This document shows, piece by piece, positions 1 through 8,509 of a stretch of 12,291 nt of DNA. The stretch covers positions 1 to 12,291 of the forward strand of contig JAEYZD010000032.1 of NCBI GenBank assembly GCA_023430725.1. The letters are read 5' to 3'. Each line of letters begins with the position of its first letter. Position 1 is the first letter of the stretch. This DNA comes from Bacteroidota bacterium (GTDB lineage Bacteria; Bacteroidota; Bacteroidia; Bacteroidales; VadinHA17). A program made the translations under genes and the position numbers. The notes below the pieces were generated by a model. That model saw nothing but the letters and a program-made list of their open reading frames with translations. It was not told where the DNA came from and ran no database searches.

Positions 1-1376
1 TTTGACGGGGCCTTCCATGCCTCATGGTCCTGAAGGCCGATGTAGATATTGTATGGGGTCTCCATATCAGCCTCCACGTGGTAGACCTCACCCAAAGGGA
101 TGTGATAATAATGATTCATTGTGAGCCCGCCGTCCCAGGTAGAATAGATCCCGCCGTCAGACCCGAGCATCATGTGCCTGGGATCCTTCGGGTTGATCCA
201 GAAGACCCTGTTGTCACCGAAGTTGGTCTGGAAGCGCTCCTGCTGCCTGCCCAGCGGCCATGTCTTTCCGCCGTCAAGGGTATAGAACATCCCCACACCA
301 ACCACGTAAACCTTATCAGGGTCAACCGGGTCAATGGCGATCCTGTTAAAGCTGTATGCCGCCTTGCCGCTGACATCGTTCTTTGCGGGATCATTGATCC
401 TCTTCCACTTCTTTCCACCGTCTCGTGTGATATATACTTCACCCCCGATCAGGTTATCAAATGAGTGATCAGTGAATTCGTCAAAGGGTACGGGTGCATC
501 CGGATCAACACCCGGCTTCACATTCAGGTTCTGAATCACTGCAACAACTATATCAGGATCAGCGCGGTGAATGTCAAGGCCAATCCTTCCGAGAGGACCT
601 GTTGGCAGGCCTCCCGCAAGCACGTTCCAGTTGCGGCCACCGTCAACAGTCTTGTAAATACGGCTCTTTATACCACCCGGCTCATAGTTCCATGCCGTAC
701 GCTCCTTCTCATAGGTGGCAGCGTAGAGAATATCAGGATTCAACGGGTTGACAACAAGGTCAATCACACCGGTTTTGTCATCAATATAAAGCACCTTCTC
801 CCAGCTCTTTCCACCGTTGGTGGTTTTATAGACGCCACGCTCCTCATTGGCAGACCAGAGGCTGCCCATCGAAGCAACCCACACCACGGACGGATTGGTG
901 GGATGTATCATTATCCTCGCGATATGGCGTGAATTTTTCAGGCCCATGTTCGTCCAGCTCTTGCCGGCATCAGTCGATTTCCAGATGCCGTTGCCGTAAT
1001 AGGAAGACCTTGCATTGAATGCATCACCGGTGCCCACCCAAACCACTTCCGGATCAGACGGTGCCACAGCGATGTCGCCTATGGCGCTAGTATTGAACTG
1101 ATCGGAGATGCATTCGAATGTGGTACCGTTGTTGACTGTTTTCCATACGCCGCCGCTGCGTGGCCCGACATACCATGTGTACTTATGCTTCTCCCCCGGG
1201 TTTTCCGGTACAGCCACTGAGCCAACCCAGGCACTGATTCTGAATGCTCCCAGGTTGCGGTAGGTGAAGGCATCATATCCGCCGGGCAGTGACTTCTGTG
1301 CCACAAGCGGGAATGACAGCGCGGCAACAACAGTTAAAACAATGATTCTCAATAGGTCTGTCCTGATTCTCTGCAT
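1..1376 (-). CDS. Exported Asp-box (BNR) beta-propeller protein, VPS10/sortilin-like; 3' end outside window
   Basis: Open frame of 458 codons with no stop, running off the left edge, so only the N-terminal part is present. The start at 1376 gives MQRIRTDLL followed by a hydrophobic stretch ending SFPLVAQ, a typical signal peptide of about 27 residues. Six Asp-box motifs (S/T-x-D-x-G-x-x-W/F type) are visible at about residues 80, 134, 185, 243, 317 and 366, each followed by a conserved strand such as GDIAVAP or LGRIGLDI. A GSDGGIYSTWDGG block at about 405 and an IGLQDHEAW motif at about 446 match the Bacteroidota/Acidobacteriota proteins usually labelled 'glycosyl hydrolase' or 'VPS10 domain protein'. 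The fold is very likely a beta-propeller in the periplasm or outside the cell. Enzymatic activity is not established for this group. It lies 78 bp downstream of the SusD-like gene, but a terminator hairpin sits in between. It is a diverged paralogue of the protein at 6121-8478. Confidence 0.88.
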   Translation of the reverse strand, partial: MQRIRTDLLRIIVLTVVAALSFPLVAQKSLPGGYDAFTYRNLGAFRISAWVGSVAVPENPGEKHKYTWYVGPRSGGVWKTVNNGTTFECISDQFNTSAIGDIAVAPSDPEVVWVGTGDAFNARSSYYGNGIWKSTDAGKSWTNMGLKNSRHIARIMIHPTNPSVVWVASMGSLWSANEERGVYKTTNGGKSWEKVLYIDDKTGVIDLVVNPLNPDILYAATYEKERTAWNYEPGGIKSRIYKTVDGGRNWNVLAGGLPTGPLGRIGLDIHRADPDIVVAVIQNLNVKPGVDPDAPVPFDEFTDHSFDNLIGGEVYITRDGGKKWKRINDPAKNDVSGKAAYSFNRIAIDPVDPDKVYVVGVGMFYTLDGGKTWPLGRQQERFQTNFGDNRVFWINPKDPRHMMLGSDGGIYSTWDGGLTMNHYYHIPLGEVYHVEADMETPYNIYIGLQDHEAWKAPS

Positions 1377-1395
1377 GATAAATTATTTATGGTTT

Positions 1396-1436
1396 AAAAA
1401 ATAAGGGCCGCCAATGAATAGCCCATCAGCGGCCCT
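1396..1436 (-). terminator. Rho-independent terminator after the SusD-like gene
   Basis: Read on the minus strand, AGGGCCGC (1436-1429) pairs perfectly with GCGGCCCT (1411-1404). The stem can extend inward by TGAT/ATTG, including two G-T wobbles. Six consecutive T's (1401-1396) follow within three bases. The hairpin starts 18 nt after the SusD-like stop codon, the expected place for the end of a susCD transcript. It ends only about 20 nt before the start codon of the next gene, so that gene must be expressed by read-through or from a promoter inside the susD 3' region. Confidence 0.82.
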
Positions 1437-1454
1437 GTCAAAGTTAACTGAATA

Positions 1455-2939
1455 CTATTTTGTTCCGGACCTCCAGCTGAAAGGCTTGGTATCCCATGCT
1501 GTACCTTTCTTGAAATAGTCAGGCTGCCCAAGGACAGAAATTGAAGCATTCTTCTCAATTTCATCCGGTGGATACGGGTTTCTCCTCGGGAAGGTGTTTG
1601 TATTAATCACCTGGTTGATTGTTGTAAAATCAAGCCTCGGATAACCGGTGCGGATAAAGTCAAAGTATGATTCGGTAGTCTCAAATGTATTGGCAATGTA
1701 CTTCTGAGTCATCACCAGTTCCTGAGCTGCCTCGACGGAGGCCGGCATTGTCAGTGCAGGCTGGGCAAGATATGCTGCGATGTCAGCCTCAGGCACACCG
1801 TGATACTCCATGTCAGCCCTGATACCGGCCTTAATGGCTGTCTCGGCAGGACCGTACTCACCCTTGAGGGCATGAGCCTCGGCCTTGAGGAACAGGTTCT
1901 CCGAATACATCATGATCATGTCCGGATAGGTCTGAGTGCAGTAACTCATTGACCATCTTGACGGCTTGGCTCCGACAATTGACGAAGTGCCGCTGCGATG
2001 GCCGACGTAACCGCCGGCATCAGCCTCAGTCCAGAACAGCATCCTCCTCGGGTCATTGAGATCATTCAGAAGGTCAACGATATAAACCGATGGAGTCATA
2101 CCTGCTGCGGAGTAATCATAAAGCGACTCCTCATAGATATAGCTGTCAAACTGCAAACTGGCCTGGTGCTTCCAGGCACACATATCACTGTTGGACTGCA
2201 TCCCGTTCTGAAGGTACTGAAGAACCAGGTCAGCCTGGCCGGCAGGTGTCTTGCCCGGAAGATAGGTGAGCCTCATTGCATAGCGTGCCTTGAGTGAGTA
2301 GCACAGACGGGTCCATTTTGTAAAGTCAGCACCATAGATGTAATCCTGCGCCGATCCTGGAACAAGATCGCCCGGATCACTGGCGGTAAAGCACTCGATG
2401 GCCTCGTCAAGCAGTGAGTTTGCATGTGCATATATCTCTTCCAGTGAGTTGACCTGCGGATAGGGGAATTCCGACCCTTTCAGGGCTTCGTCCAGCGGAG
2501 CCTGGTCATAATAGTCTGCCATTGTGAACCAGTGCCACGCAGTTATCACTGCACCTATCCCCTGGTATCGCTTGTTGCCGTTTTCCCTGGCCTTCTCAAG
2601 CAAAGCATTGGAGTGCATCAGGGCACCTGAGTATGCATTCCAGATCTCGCCACCGTAATCTGTTGAAATCTCAAACCTTGTCTCATAGCCCTGTGTGCCG
2701 TCTGAGGCATACCAGAGTAACCAGTCCTTCATGCCGTTCCACCATACGAAAAAGGTTACGGCCTGCTGGGCCCACTCCGACTCAACGCCAATGAGGTAAA
2801 CACCCTCGTTGATGGCGGGAGATTCTGTTATTGCATTCGGATCATAATCAATATCCAACCATTTCTGGCATGAGGTCATCATTGACAGAGCCAGAACAAT
2901 TATGCTGATTTTAATAAGATTCCTTTTCATCTGACTCAT
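1455..2939 (-). CDS. SusD/RagB-family outer-membrane nutrient-binding lipoprotein
   Basis: A 494-residue protein of usual length for SusD-like partners, which cap a SusC transporter at the cell surface and help capture substrate. A positively charged start, a hydrophobic stretch (residues 8-20) and the lipobox MTSC place the lipidated cysteine at residue 24. After it come WLDIDYDPNA and an alpha-helical, TPR-like body with many aromatic residues (FFVWWNGMKDWLLWY). Near the C-terminus NPYPPDEIEKN (about 454-464) resembles the block seen in the SusD-like_2 type of family member. The start at 2939 leaves one base after the SusC-like stop. The second Met (2930) gives MKRNLIK, a more typical lipoprotein start, and is equally possible. 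There is no Shine-Dalgarno sequence at either, so translation is probably coupled to the SusC-like gene. The substrate cannot be read from the sequence. Confidence 0.95.
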   Translation of the reverse strand: MSQMKRNLIKISIIVLALSMMTSCQKWLDIDYDPNAITESPAINEGVYLIGVESEWAQQAVTFFVWWNGMKDWLLWYASDGTQGYETRFEISTDYGGEIWNAYSGALMHSNALLEKARENGNKRYQGIGAVITAWHWFTMADYYDQAPLDEALKGSEFPYPQVNSLEEIYAHANSLLDEAIECFTASDPGDLVPGSAQDYIYGADFTKWTRLCYSLKARYAMRLTYLPGKTPAGQADLVLQYLQNGMQSNSDMCAWKHQASLQFDSYIYEESLYDYSAAGMTPSVYIVDLLNDLNDPRRMLFWTEADAGGYVGHRSGTSSIVGAKPSRWSMSYCTQTYPDMIMMYSENLFLKAEAHALKGEYGPAETAIKAGIRADMEYHGVPEADIAAYLAQPALTMPASVEAAQELVMTQKYIANTFETTESYFDFIRTGYPRLDFTTINQVINTNTFPRRNPYPPDEIEKNASISVLGQPDYFKKGTAWDTKPFSWRSGTK

Positions 2940-2940
2940 T

Positions 2941-5900
2941 TTAAAGGGTTACATTAAGAGTGACTGTATAGGTACGCATGGACGGGAAACTGTAATTGAA
3001 CCATGCATTCCCGTTGGAGACACCGTTGGTGTTGGTTTCAACATCAGGTCCGGAGAAACCGTCCTTGAACTTCCTCCAGAGGTTCCTTCCTGAAAGTGAA
3101 AGGTCCAGCCCCTTGAGATGAAGAGCATCCGATACTTTTGACGGCATCCTGTAGGTAAGGCTTACTTCCCTCAGCTTTATGAAATCACGCGGCTGAATGT
3201 TATCCTCCTCAGTAGACTGACAGACAGTCTGATAATAGCTGCTGTAGTAGGTGTATTCGGTGTTTGTAGGATTGGTTACCACAACTTGCTGGTTATCATA
3301 ATCGTAATGTCCCATCACGCCGTCAAAGACAATGCGGTTGTCTTCAGGCCTGTTCTCCTGCAGTGAGGAGACTCCGTAATAGGTCAGGTAATGCTCATCG
3401 AAGTTGTCAATAAGTCCTCCCTTCTGGATATCAACCTGAGCCATAAGGCTGAAGTTCTTATAAGAGAGCGAGTTTCTGATGCTGCTCACCCAGTCAGGCG
3501 ATATTTTTCCGAATATCTTCCTCCCTCTCGGGTCAATCATCGGCCTTCCGTATGTTGTGCGGTTCTGACCTGTGGAGCCCTGATCACTGAGAACCAGGTT
3601 GCCATCATCGTCGCGAAGAAAGGCGTCACCGTAAAGCACCGGGTATGATTCTCCAACAATTGCCCAGCCACCGGAACCGAGATCGATCGGTTCATCATTC
3701 TCGCCGAGGTCATCAACTCTCGAAACATCCTTTGCCCATGTGACAGAAAGATCCCATGTGACATTCTTTGTCTGGACCGGGGTTGAAGTAATACCGAGCT
3801 CAATCCCCTTGTGGGTAATCCCACCGATGTTGATCCAGCCGCCGCTGTAACCCGTTGAGTTCAGAAGCTGCTGCCAGAGAATCTGGTTGGTACTCCAGTT
3901 ATTATAGAGGGCAAGGTCAAGCCCCAGCCTGTTCTTGAAGAACTTAAGCTCAAGACCGGCCTCAATCTCGCTCTTGAACTCGTTGGCAAGGTCAGGATTG
4001 GGGTAGGTTGAACTGGGCAGGTAGCTGTTCTGTCCGCTGAAGGGCCATGAATGACCAAGCCAGTCCTGACCTGAGGCCTGCTCGAGGATGATGTTGGTTG
4101 TGTAGGCTGATGCCGGAGCACCCACCTTGGCATAACTCAGCCTCACCTTACCGAAGTCCAGGAATGTGGCATCCTTCATCAGCTCGCTGAATATGAAGCC
4201 AAGGCTGTGACTGGGATAAAAATAGTCGTTGTTAATACTTGATGCCCAGTCATTGCGCCCGGTAACCGTATAATAGAGCATGCTCTTGTAGCCGATACGG
4301 GCCTCCCCGAAGAGTGACCATGATCTGAACTGGCCATAATAAGCATCAGCAGTGTAGGTAGAAACGTTGGAAGTATTGTAGATGCCTGGAACCACCAGTC
4401 CACTGCCTGCGAAACTCATACCGTCCCAGTAGTTCTGAACGATATTATGGCCTGCCATTACATTGACTGTGAAATCTCCGAATGTATTGTCATAGGTTAT
4501 CATTTCGGTCGACTCAAAGTCCTTGCTGCCGCGATTATTGCGATTATAAACACCCTGAGTCTCCACAAGCCCGCCCTTGTTCTTGTAGTTCTGAGAAACC
4601 GCATTGTTCGTGCTGATGCCTGTTACCGACCTGAAGTTAAGATGATCTGCAATCTTGAACTCGATTGTTGCCGATCCCACGAACCTGTCACGCCTGATAT
4701 TATTGCCGGTACTCTGAAGGGTATAGAGATAGGGATCACGTCCGCCTCCCCTGAAAAGTCTCAGGGTCCCGTCCTCCCTGTAGATAGGATAAGGATTCCA
4801 TGAAGGAGGAGCAGCCATGAGTGTATTCATAAAGGTGTAGTTGGCATTACCCTCTTCCATCCTGTCAATATCCTGGTTGGAGTACATGATGTTTGTTGAG
4901 ACAGTCAGCCTGGGGGTGAACTTGAAATTGGTGTTTGCGTTCACCGAATTCCTCTTGTAACCCAGCGGGCCAACAACACCGTCATTATTTGTATTTGAGT
5001 AAGAGACGAAGTATGTTGCCTTGTCCGTACCACCGGTAACGCTGACCGTATTGTCCATCGTGTAACCGGTATCGAATATCTGCCACCTGTCATAGTACTC
5101 AACACCGTCAAGCTCCGAAATGCGCGGACCCCATGAGGTAGATGAATACTGGGTGTCACCGTTAATGTAAACCCAGTCATAGGTTGACATGCTGAAGTTT
5201 CCCTGGGCCCAGGTTTTCTGGAGGGGAATTTCATAGATCTTGTCAAACGTTGACGTGTGTTTGAATGTAACGGTTGGCTTTGAATCGGATGAACCTGACT
5301 TCAAAGTGATCAGAATCACACCGTTGGCTGCCCGGCTACCATACAATGCCGATGCTGCGGCACCTTTCAGCACGCTGAGCGATTCGATAGCGTTGGGGTC
5401 AATATCAGCAAGCCCCGAAGAGGATCCTCCGTTGTCGGCATCAAAAGGAACACCGTTGACCACGAAGAGAGGTTCGTTCGAACCGGTGATGGATGATCCC
5501 CCCCTGAGGACGATCCTCGTGCCGCTGCCGGCCTGGCTCGATGTGGTTGAAATGTTCAGACCTGCCACCTTGCCGCTCAGGGCCGTGGCAAAGTTGTTGG
5601 TTTTGGTAGCAGTGAGAGCATCGCTCTTCACTTCACTGGTCGAATAGCCGAGTGCCTTCTTTTCAGTCCTGATACCGAGTGCGGTGACGACGATCTCGTC
5701 CATCACCTGGGTATCTGACTCCATGACGACATCAACGGTGCTTCGCCCTGCGATTTCAAGCTCCACCCTCTTCATTCCCACAAAACTGAAGACGAGGGTG
5801 GTTGAGCCCGCCGGAACATTCAGGGTGTACTTGCCTTCAGCATCGGTCATCACCCCAAGGGTTGTCCCCTTTACCTGGATCATGACCCCGGGGACTCCTG

Positions 5901-6006
5901 AGCCGTCCTCGGCGCTGGTGACAGTCCCCTGTACCTGCCGTGTCTGGGCATAGGCCACAGAAACGGTGACAAGGACCACAGCGAAAAACAAAAGAATTTT
6001 TCTCAT
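2941..6006 (-). CDS. SusC/RagA-family TonB-linked outer-membrane transporter
   Basis: A 1021-residue protein, the normal size for SusC-like transporters, which import large ligands across the outer membrane using TonB energy. Visible in order: a signal peptide with AYA|Q cleavage near residue 20; a carboxypeptidase-regulatory-like domain (about 24-97, QVQGTVTSAEDGSGVPGV to VDVVME); a TonB-box-like stretch MDEIVVTALGI (102-112); the plug domain (about 115-238) with LFVVNGVPFD (180-189) and GAAASALYGSRAANGVILI (215-233); then a long beta-barrel rich in aromatic and Asn/Ser turns, ending SFPSMRTYTVTLNVTL. There is no N-terminal STN domain, so transcriptional signalling through an anti-sigma factor is not expected. 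The last residue is Leu rather than the usual Phe of outer-membrane barrels. It is followed at one base by its SusD-like partner and preceded by a 114-bp gap after the propeller gene, with which it may be co-transcribed. Confidence 0.96.
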   Translation of the reverse strand: MRKILLFFAVVLVTVSVAYAQTRQVQGTVTSAEDGSGVPGVMIQVKGTTLGVMTDAEGKYTLNVPAGSTTLVFSFVGMKRVELEIAGRSTVDVVMESDTQVMDEIVVTALGIRTEKKALGYSTSEVKSDALTATKTNNFATALSGKVAGLNISTTSSQAGSGTRIVLRGGSSITGSNEPLFVVNGVPFDADNGGSSSGLADIDPNAIESLSVLKGAAASALYGSRAANGVILITLKSGSSDSKPTVTFKHTSTFDKIYEIPLQKTWAQGNFSMSTYDWVYINGDTQYSSTSWGPRISELDGVEYYDRWQIFDTGYTMDNTVSVTGGTDKATYFVSYSNTNNDGVVGPLGYKRNSVNANTNFKFTPRLTVSTNIMYSNQDIDRMEEGNANYTFMNTLMAAPPSWNPYPIYREDGTLRLFRGGGRDPYLYTLQSTGNNIRRDRFVGSATIEFKIADHLNFRSVTGISTNNAVSQNYKNKGGLVETQGVYNRNNRGSKDFESTEMITYDNTFGDFTVNVMAGHNIVQNYWDGMSFAGSGLVVPGIYNTSNVSTYTADAYYGQFRSWSLFGEARIGYKSMLYYTVTGRNDWASSINNDYFYPSHSLGFIFSELMKDATFLDFGKVRLSYAKVGAPASAYTTNIILEQASGQDWLGHSWPFSGQNSYLPSSTYPNPDLANEFKSEIEAGLELKFFKNRLGLDLALYNNWSTNQILWQQLLNSTGYSGGWINIGGITHKGIELGITSTPVQTKNVTWDLSVTWAKDVSRVDDLGENDEPIDLGSGGWAIVGESYPVLYGDAFLRDDDGNLVLSDQGSTGQNRTTYGRPMIDPRGRKIFGKISPDWVSSIRNSLSYKNFSLMAQVDIQKGGLIDNFDEHYLTYYGVSSLQENRPEDNRIVFDGVMGHYDYDNQQVVVTNPTNTEYTYYSSYYQTVCQSTEEDNIQPRDFIKLREVSLTYRMPSKVSDALHLKGLDLSLSGRNLWRKFKDGFSGPDVETNTNGVSNGNAWFNYSFPSMRTYTVTLNVTL

Positions 6007-6120
6007 AAAATTGATTGGTTTAGGTTATTAATAGGGTTAAAAACAGCCACTAACAGTGTATCCTGATGACCTCAACCTCACACATCAACTCACAACCAGG
6101 CTACTATGAGAAAATTGAAA
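6007..6120. other. 114-bp leader region upstream of the SusC-like gene
   Basis: Gap between the propeller stop (6121) and the SusC-like start (6006). On the minus strand I see no TAnnTTTG promoter element. A weak hairpin, CACT-GTT-AGTG (6058-6048) with a partly paired CAG/CTG flank, is followed by five T's (6043-6039). It may act as a poor terminator or attenuator but is too short to call firmly. The T-run overlaps the leader element at 6020-6040. The absence of a clear promoter favours read-through from the upstream propeller gene. Confidence 0.4.
6020..6040 (-). promoter_or_regulatory. Conserved 21-nt leader element, copy 1 (before the SusC-like gene)
   Basis: On the minus strand the element reads TTAACC, two variable bases, ATTA, one variable base, then TAACCTAA. 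Its 3' end lies 13 nt before the SusC-like ATG. A second copy, identical at 18 of 21 positions, lies at 8489-8509, 10 nt before the ATG of the propeller gene. The matching place relative to two start codons suggests a role in translation initiation or mRNA leader function rather than chance. The function is inferred only. Confidence 0.45.
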
Positions 6121-8478
6121 CTACCACCTCGGCCTGCGTACCTTGTCCTTCTCGTTGACGGGATTGGCGTCAAGAACGAACATTCCGCGACCGTGGGTGG
6201 CAATGATAATCATATTGTCACGCGGGTGAACCTGCAGATCATGCACATAGGCAAAGGGAAGGTCACCGAGCACGTCCCAGCGGGAGCCGCCATCCTTGCT
6301 GATGTATACAGATGCATCAGTACCAACGTAGAGAATGTCACTCTTCACAGGATCTTCCCTGATGACATTCACCGGTCCGACCGGTATGTTGCCTGAGATA
6401 TCACTCCAAGTATCACCGAAGTCAGTTGACTTCCATACATAAACCTGGAAATCATCATCACGCCTTCCGGTCTGTGTCATATAGACAGTGCCCAGGTCAT
6501 ATTTTGATGCCACGATACGGGAAACCCATCTGACCGGAACATTCTTCGGCTTCAGCTCGGTCCAGATCTTGCCGCCGTCCTTAGTGCGCCAGATTCTGCC
6601 GTCATCGGTCCCTGCATAGAGCAGTCCTGCCCTGAGAGGAGATTCATCCAGCGTCTGAATTGTCTGGTAACTGATGTCTCCCATTTTCTTAGGATCATTG
6701 TTGGTGAGGTCAGGACTGATAAACTCCCATGTGTTTCCCTTGTCACGAGACATCATGACATACTGCATGCCGTGATAAACGATGTCAGGATTGTGGACAG
6801 AGAGCAGTGTCGGTGCAACCCACTGACCCCTGAGCCTCGGCTCATCGGCAAATCTCACCGGGAGCAGGTCCTTGCGGCTGGCCGGGTAGTTGTCCACCTC
6901 CGCCCTGGCAAGAGCGCCATAGAAGGTACTTGAATAAATTGTGTTATTGTCACGTGGGTCAACTGCATGTGAACTGCCCTCAGCCCCGAGGGTGTTGGTG
7001 AACTCCACAGGCATCACCCTGTCACGTCCGCGTGAGAGGTCTACACTGCCGTAGAAGCTGTGATGATCCTGGATGGAACCGAAGACCCTGAAGGGCACAC
7101 TGAAGTCATAGGCAATGTTGTAGAACTGTGCCATCGGAAGCTCTTCAATCGGATACTTCCATGTGACGCCCTTGTCGTAGGATATTGTAAGGCCGCCGTC
7201 CTGAACGTTCAGGATATAATTGGGATTGTTCGGATCTATCCATAAGCCGTGGTGGTCAGAATGCGGCCCCCTCAGTGATTTAAAGGTGGCACCGCCGTCA
7301 ACAGATTGATGGAGCTGAATACCCAGCGTGTAAATTGTGTTTTCATCCTTCGGGTCAACCCTTATCTGACCAAAAACCCAGCCGTATGTGCCTGAGTGAC
7401 GTTCCATATAAAGCTTGGCATCCTCGGTGAGACCGCTCACCTGCTTCCATGATGCACCTGCATTGTCAGAGCGGTAAACGGTGGCTCCCTTGATAACATC
7501 CTGTTTCTGGCGGCCGTAAGAGTCCAGTTCACCGGGTTTGGCAATGTATGCAATCTCGTAATTGTCAAGAAGCAGGTAAAGCACATCGGGATTTGAGAGG
7601 GAAACATCGATACCTATCCGGCCACGGTGCTGCGGTGCAGGAAGACCACTGTTGATCTCCTTCCAGCTCTTTCCGCCGTCAACCGATTTCCATACACCGC
7701 AATTCCGGGTGTCAGAGAAGGTGCGGGGGTCATTCCACTTGAGCCTCATCCGCTCCCATGTGGTGGCGTAGAGGGTATTGGGATCCCTCGGATCAAGAAT
7801 GACATCAAAGACACCCGTATTCTGATTCACTGAAAGAATTTTGGTCCAGGTCTTGCCTCCGTCAGCGGTTTTGTAAAGACCTCTCTCCTCGTTCGGGGTC
7901 CATTCATGGCCGGTTGATGCAACATATACTATGTCAGAGTTCTCCGGATGTATCCTTATCCTGCCTATTGTGTGGGTATTCTCCAGCCCTGCCAGGTTCC
8001 AGGTTTTGCCCCCGTCGGTTGTCTTGTAGACACCGCAACCGGCATTGGAACTGCGGAAGATATTGGCTTCACCTGTCCCTACCCATACCACATCGGGATT
8101 CTTCGGGTCGATGGCAATGTCACCGATTGAGGCTGTTGGCATCTCATCAAAGACCGGTTCGAAGGTTGTACCCTCATTGACCGACTTCCATACACCACCG
8201 GTGGCAGAACCTACCCATATTATATATTGTCCTCCCCTGGGTGATATTGCCTCCACATCAGTGCATCTTCCGCTGATGTTTGTGGGACCGATATACTGCC
8301 AGTGCAGATCCTTGTAAGGAGAATTGGCCTTCATTTCAGCCTGGGCACTGAACATTTTTACACGCTCTGTACCCTTGAGCACAGGCTGCTTTGCCTGCGA
8401 AAAAACCTGCACAGGCATTGCAGCCAGCAGTAATGCTGACACTGCTGTCAGAACAGATGCAGAAACTCTCTTCGTCAT
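6121..8478 (-). CDS. Exported Asp-box (BNR) beta-propeller protein, VPS10/sortilin-like, complete
   Basis: A 785-residue protein starting MTKRVSASVLTAVSALLLAAM, a signal peptide cleaved near FSQA (about residue 28). Eleven Asp-box motifs are visible at about residues 99, 153, 204, 265, 337, 392, 433, 577, 632, 684 and 727 (for example TTDGGKTW, TADGGKTW, SYDKGVTW, STDFGDTW). This is enough for a large or double beta-propeller. Other family marks are GSATGGVWKS (90-99), GDIAIDPKNPDVVWVGTGE (119-137), HSDHHGLWIDP (406-416), VQDGG (425-429) and ATHGRGMFVLD (760-770) near the end. Databases usually call such proteins 'glycosyl hydrolase' or 'sortilin/VPS10', but Asp boxes are structural and do not prove catalysis. 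There is no type IX secretion C-terminal domain; the protein ends RRPRW. It is first in the propeller-SusC-SusD order and could bind, process or present substrate for the transporter. Confidence 0.93.
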   Translation of the reverse strand: MTKRVSASVLTAVSALLLAAMPVQVFSQAKQPVLKGTERVKMFSAQAEMKANSPYKDLHWQYIGPTNISGRCTDVEAISPRGGQYIIWVGSATGGVWKSVNEGTTFEPVFDEMPTASIGDIAIDPKNPDVVWVGTGEANIFRSSNAGCGVYKTTDGGKTWNLAGLENTHTIGRIRIHPENSDIVYVASTGHEWTPNEERGLYKTADGGKTWTKILSVNQNTGVFDVILDPRDPNTLYATTWERMRLKWNDPRTFSDTRNCGVWKSVDGGKSWKEINSGLPAPQHRGRIGIDVSLSNPDVLYLLLDNYEIAYIAKPGELDSYGRQKQDVIKGATVYRSDNAGASWKQVSGLTEDAKLYMERHSGTYGWVFGQIRVDPKDENTIYTLGIQLHQSVDGGATFKSLRGPHSDHHGLWIDPNNPNYILNVQDGGLTISYDKGVTWKYPIEELPMAQFYNIAYDFSVPFRVFGSIQDHHSFYGSVDLSRGRDRVMPVEFTNTLGAEGSSHAVDPRDNNTIYSSTFYGALARAEVDNYPASRKDLLPVRFADEPRLRGQWVAPTLLSVHNPDIVYHGMQYVMMSRDKGNTWEFISPDLTNNDPKKMGDISYQTIQTLDESPLRAGLLYAGTDDGRIWRTKDGGKIWTELKPKNVPVRWVSRIVASKYDLGTVYMTQTGRRDDDFQVYVWKSTDFGDTWSDISGNIPVGPVNVIREDPVKSDILYVGTDASVYISKDGGSRWDVLGDLPFAYVHDLQVHPRDNMIIIATHGRGMFVLDANPVNEKDKVRRPRW

Positions 8479-8488
8479 GATAATCTCG

Positions 8489-8509
8489 TTAGGTTAGTAA
8501 TCAGGTTAA
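8489..8509 (-). promoter_or_regulatory. Conserved 21-nt leader element, copy 2 (before the propeller gene)
   Basis: Same sequence plan as the element at 6020-6040: TTAACC, two variable bases, ATTA, one variable base, TAACCTAA, with 18 of 21 bases identical. Its 3' end is 10 nt before the ATG at 8478. It overlaps the palindrome at 8508-8526 by two bases, so a hairpin and this element would sit next to each other in the same leader RNA. Confidence 0.45.

Noticed and set aside
24..932. Plus-strand open frames across the first propeller gene
   Set aside because: The minus-strand frame is continuous for 458 codons with signal peptide and Asp boxes; the plus-strand frames have no supporting feature.
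1..8478. Recurring CCGCCGTC-type DNA repeats in both propeller genes
   Set aside because: They encode the Asp-Gly-Gly core of the Asp boxes and reflect protein repeats, not a DNA repeat or CRISPR array.
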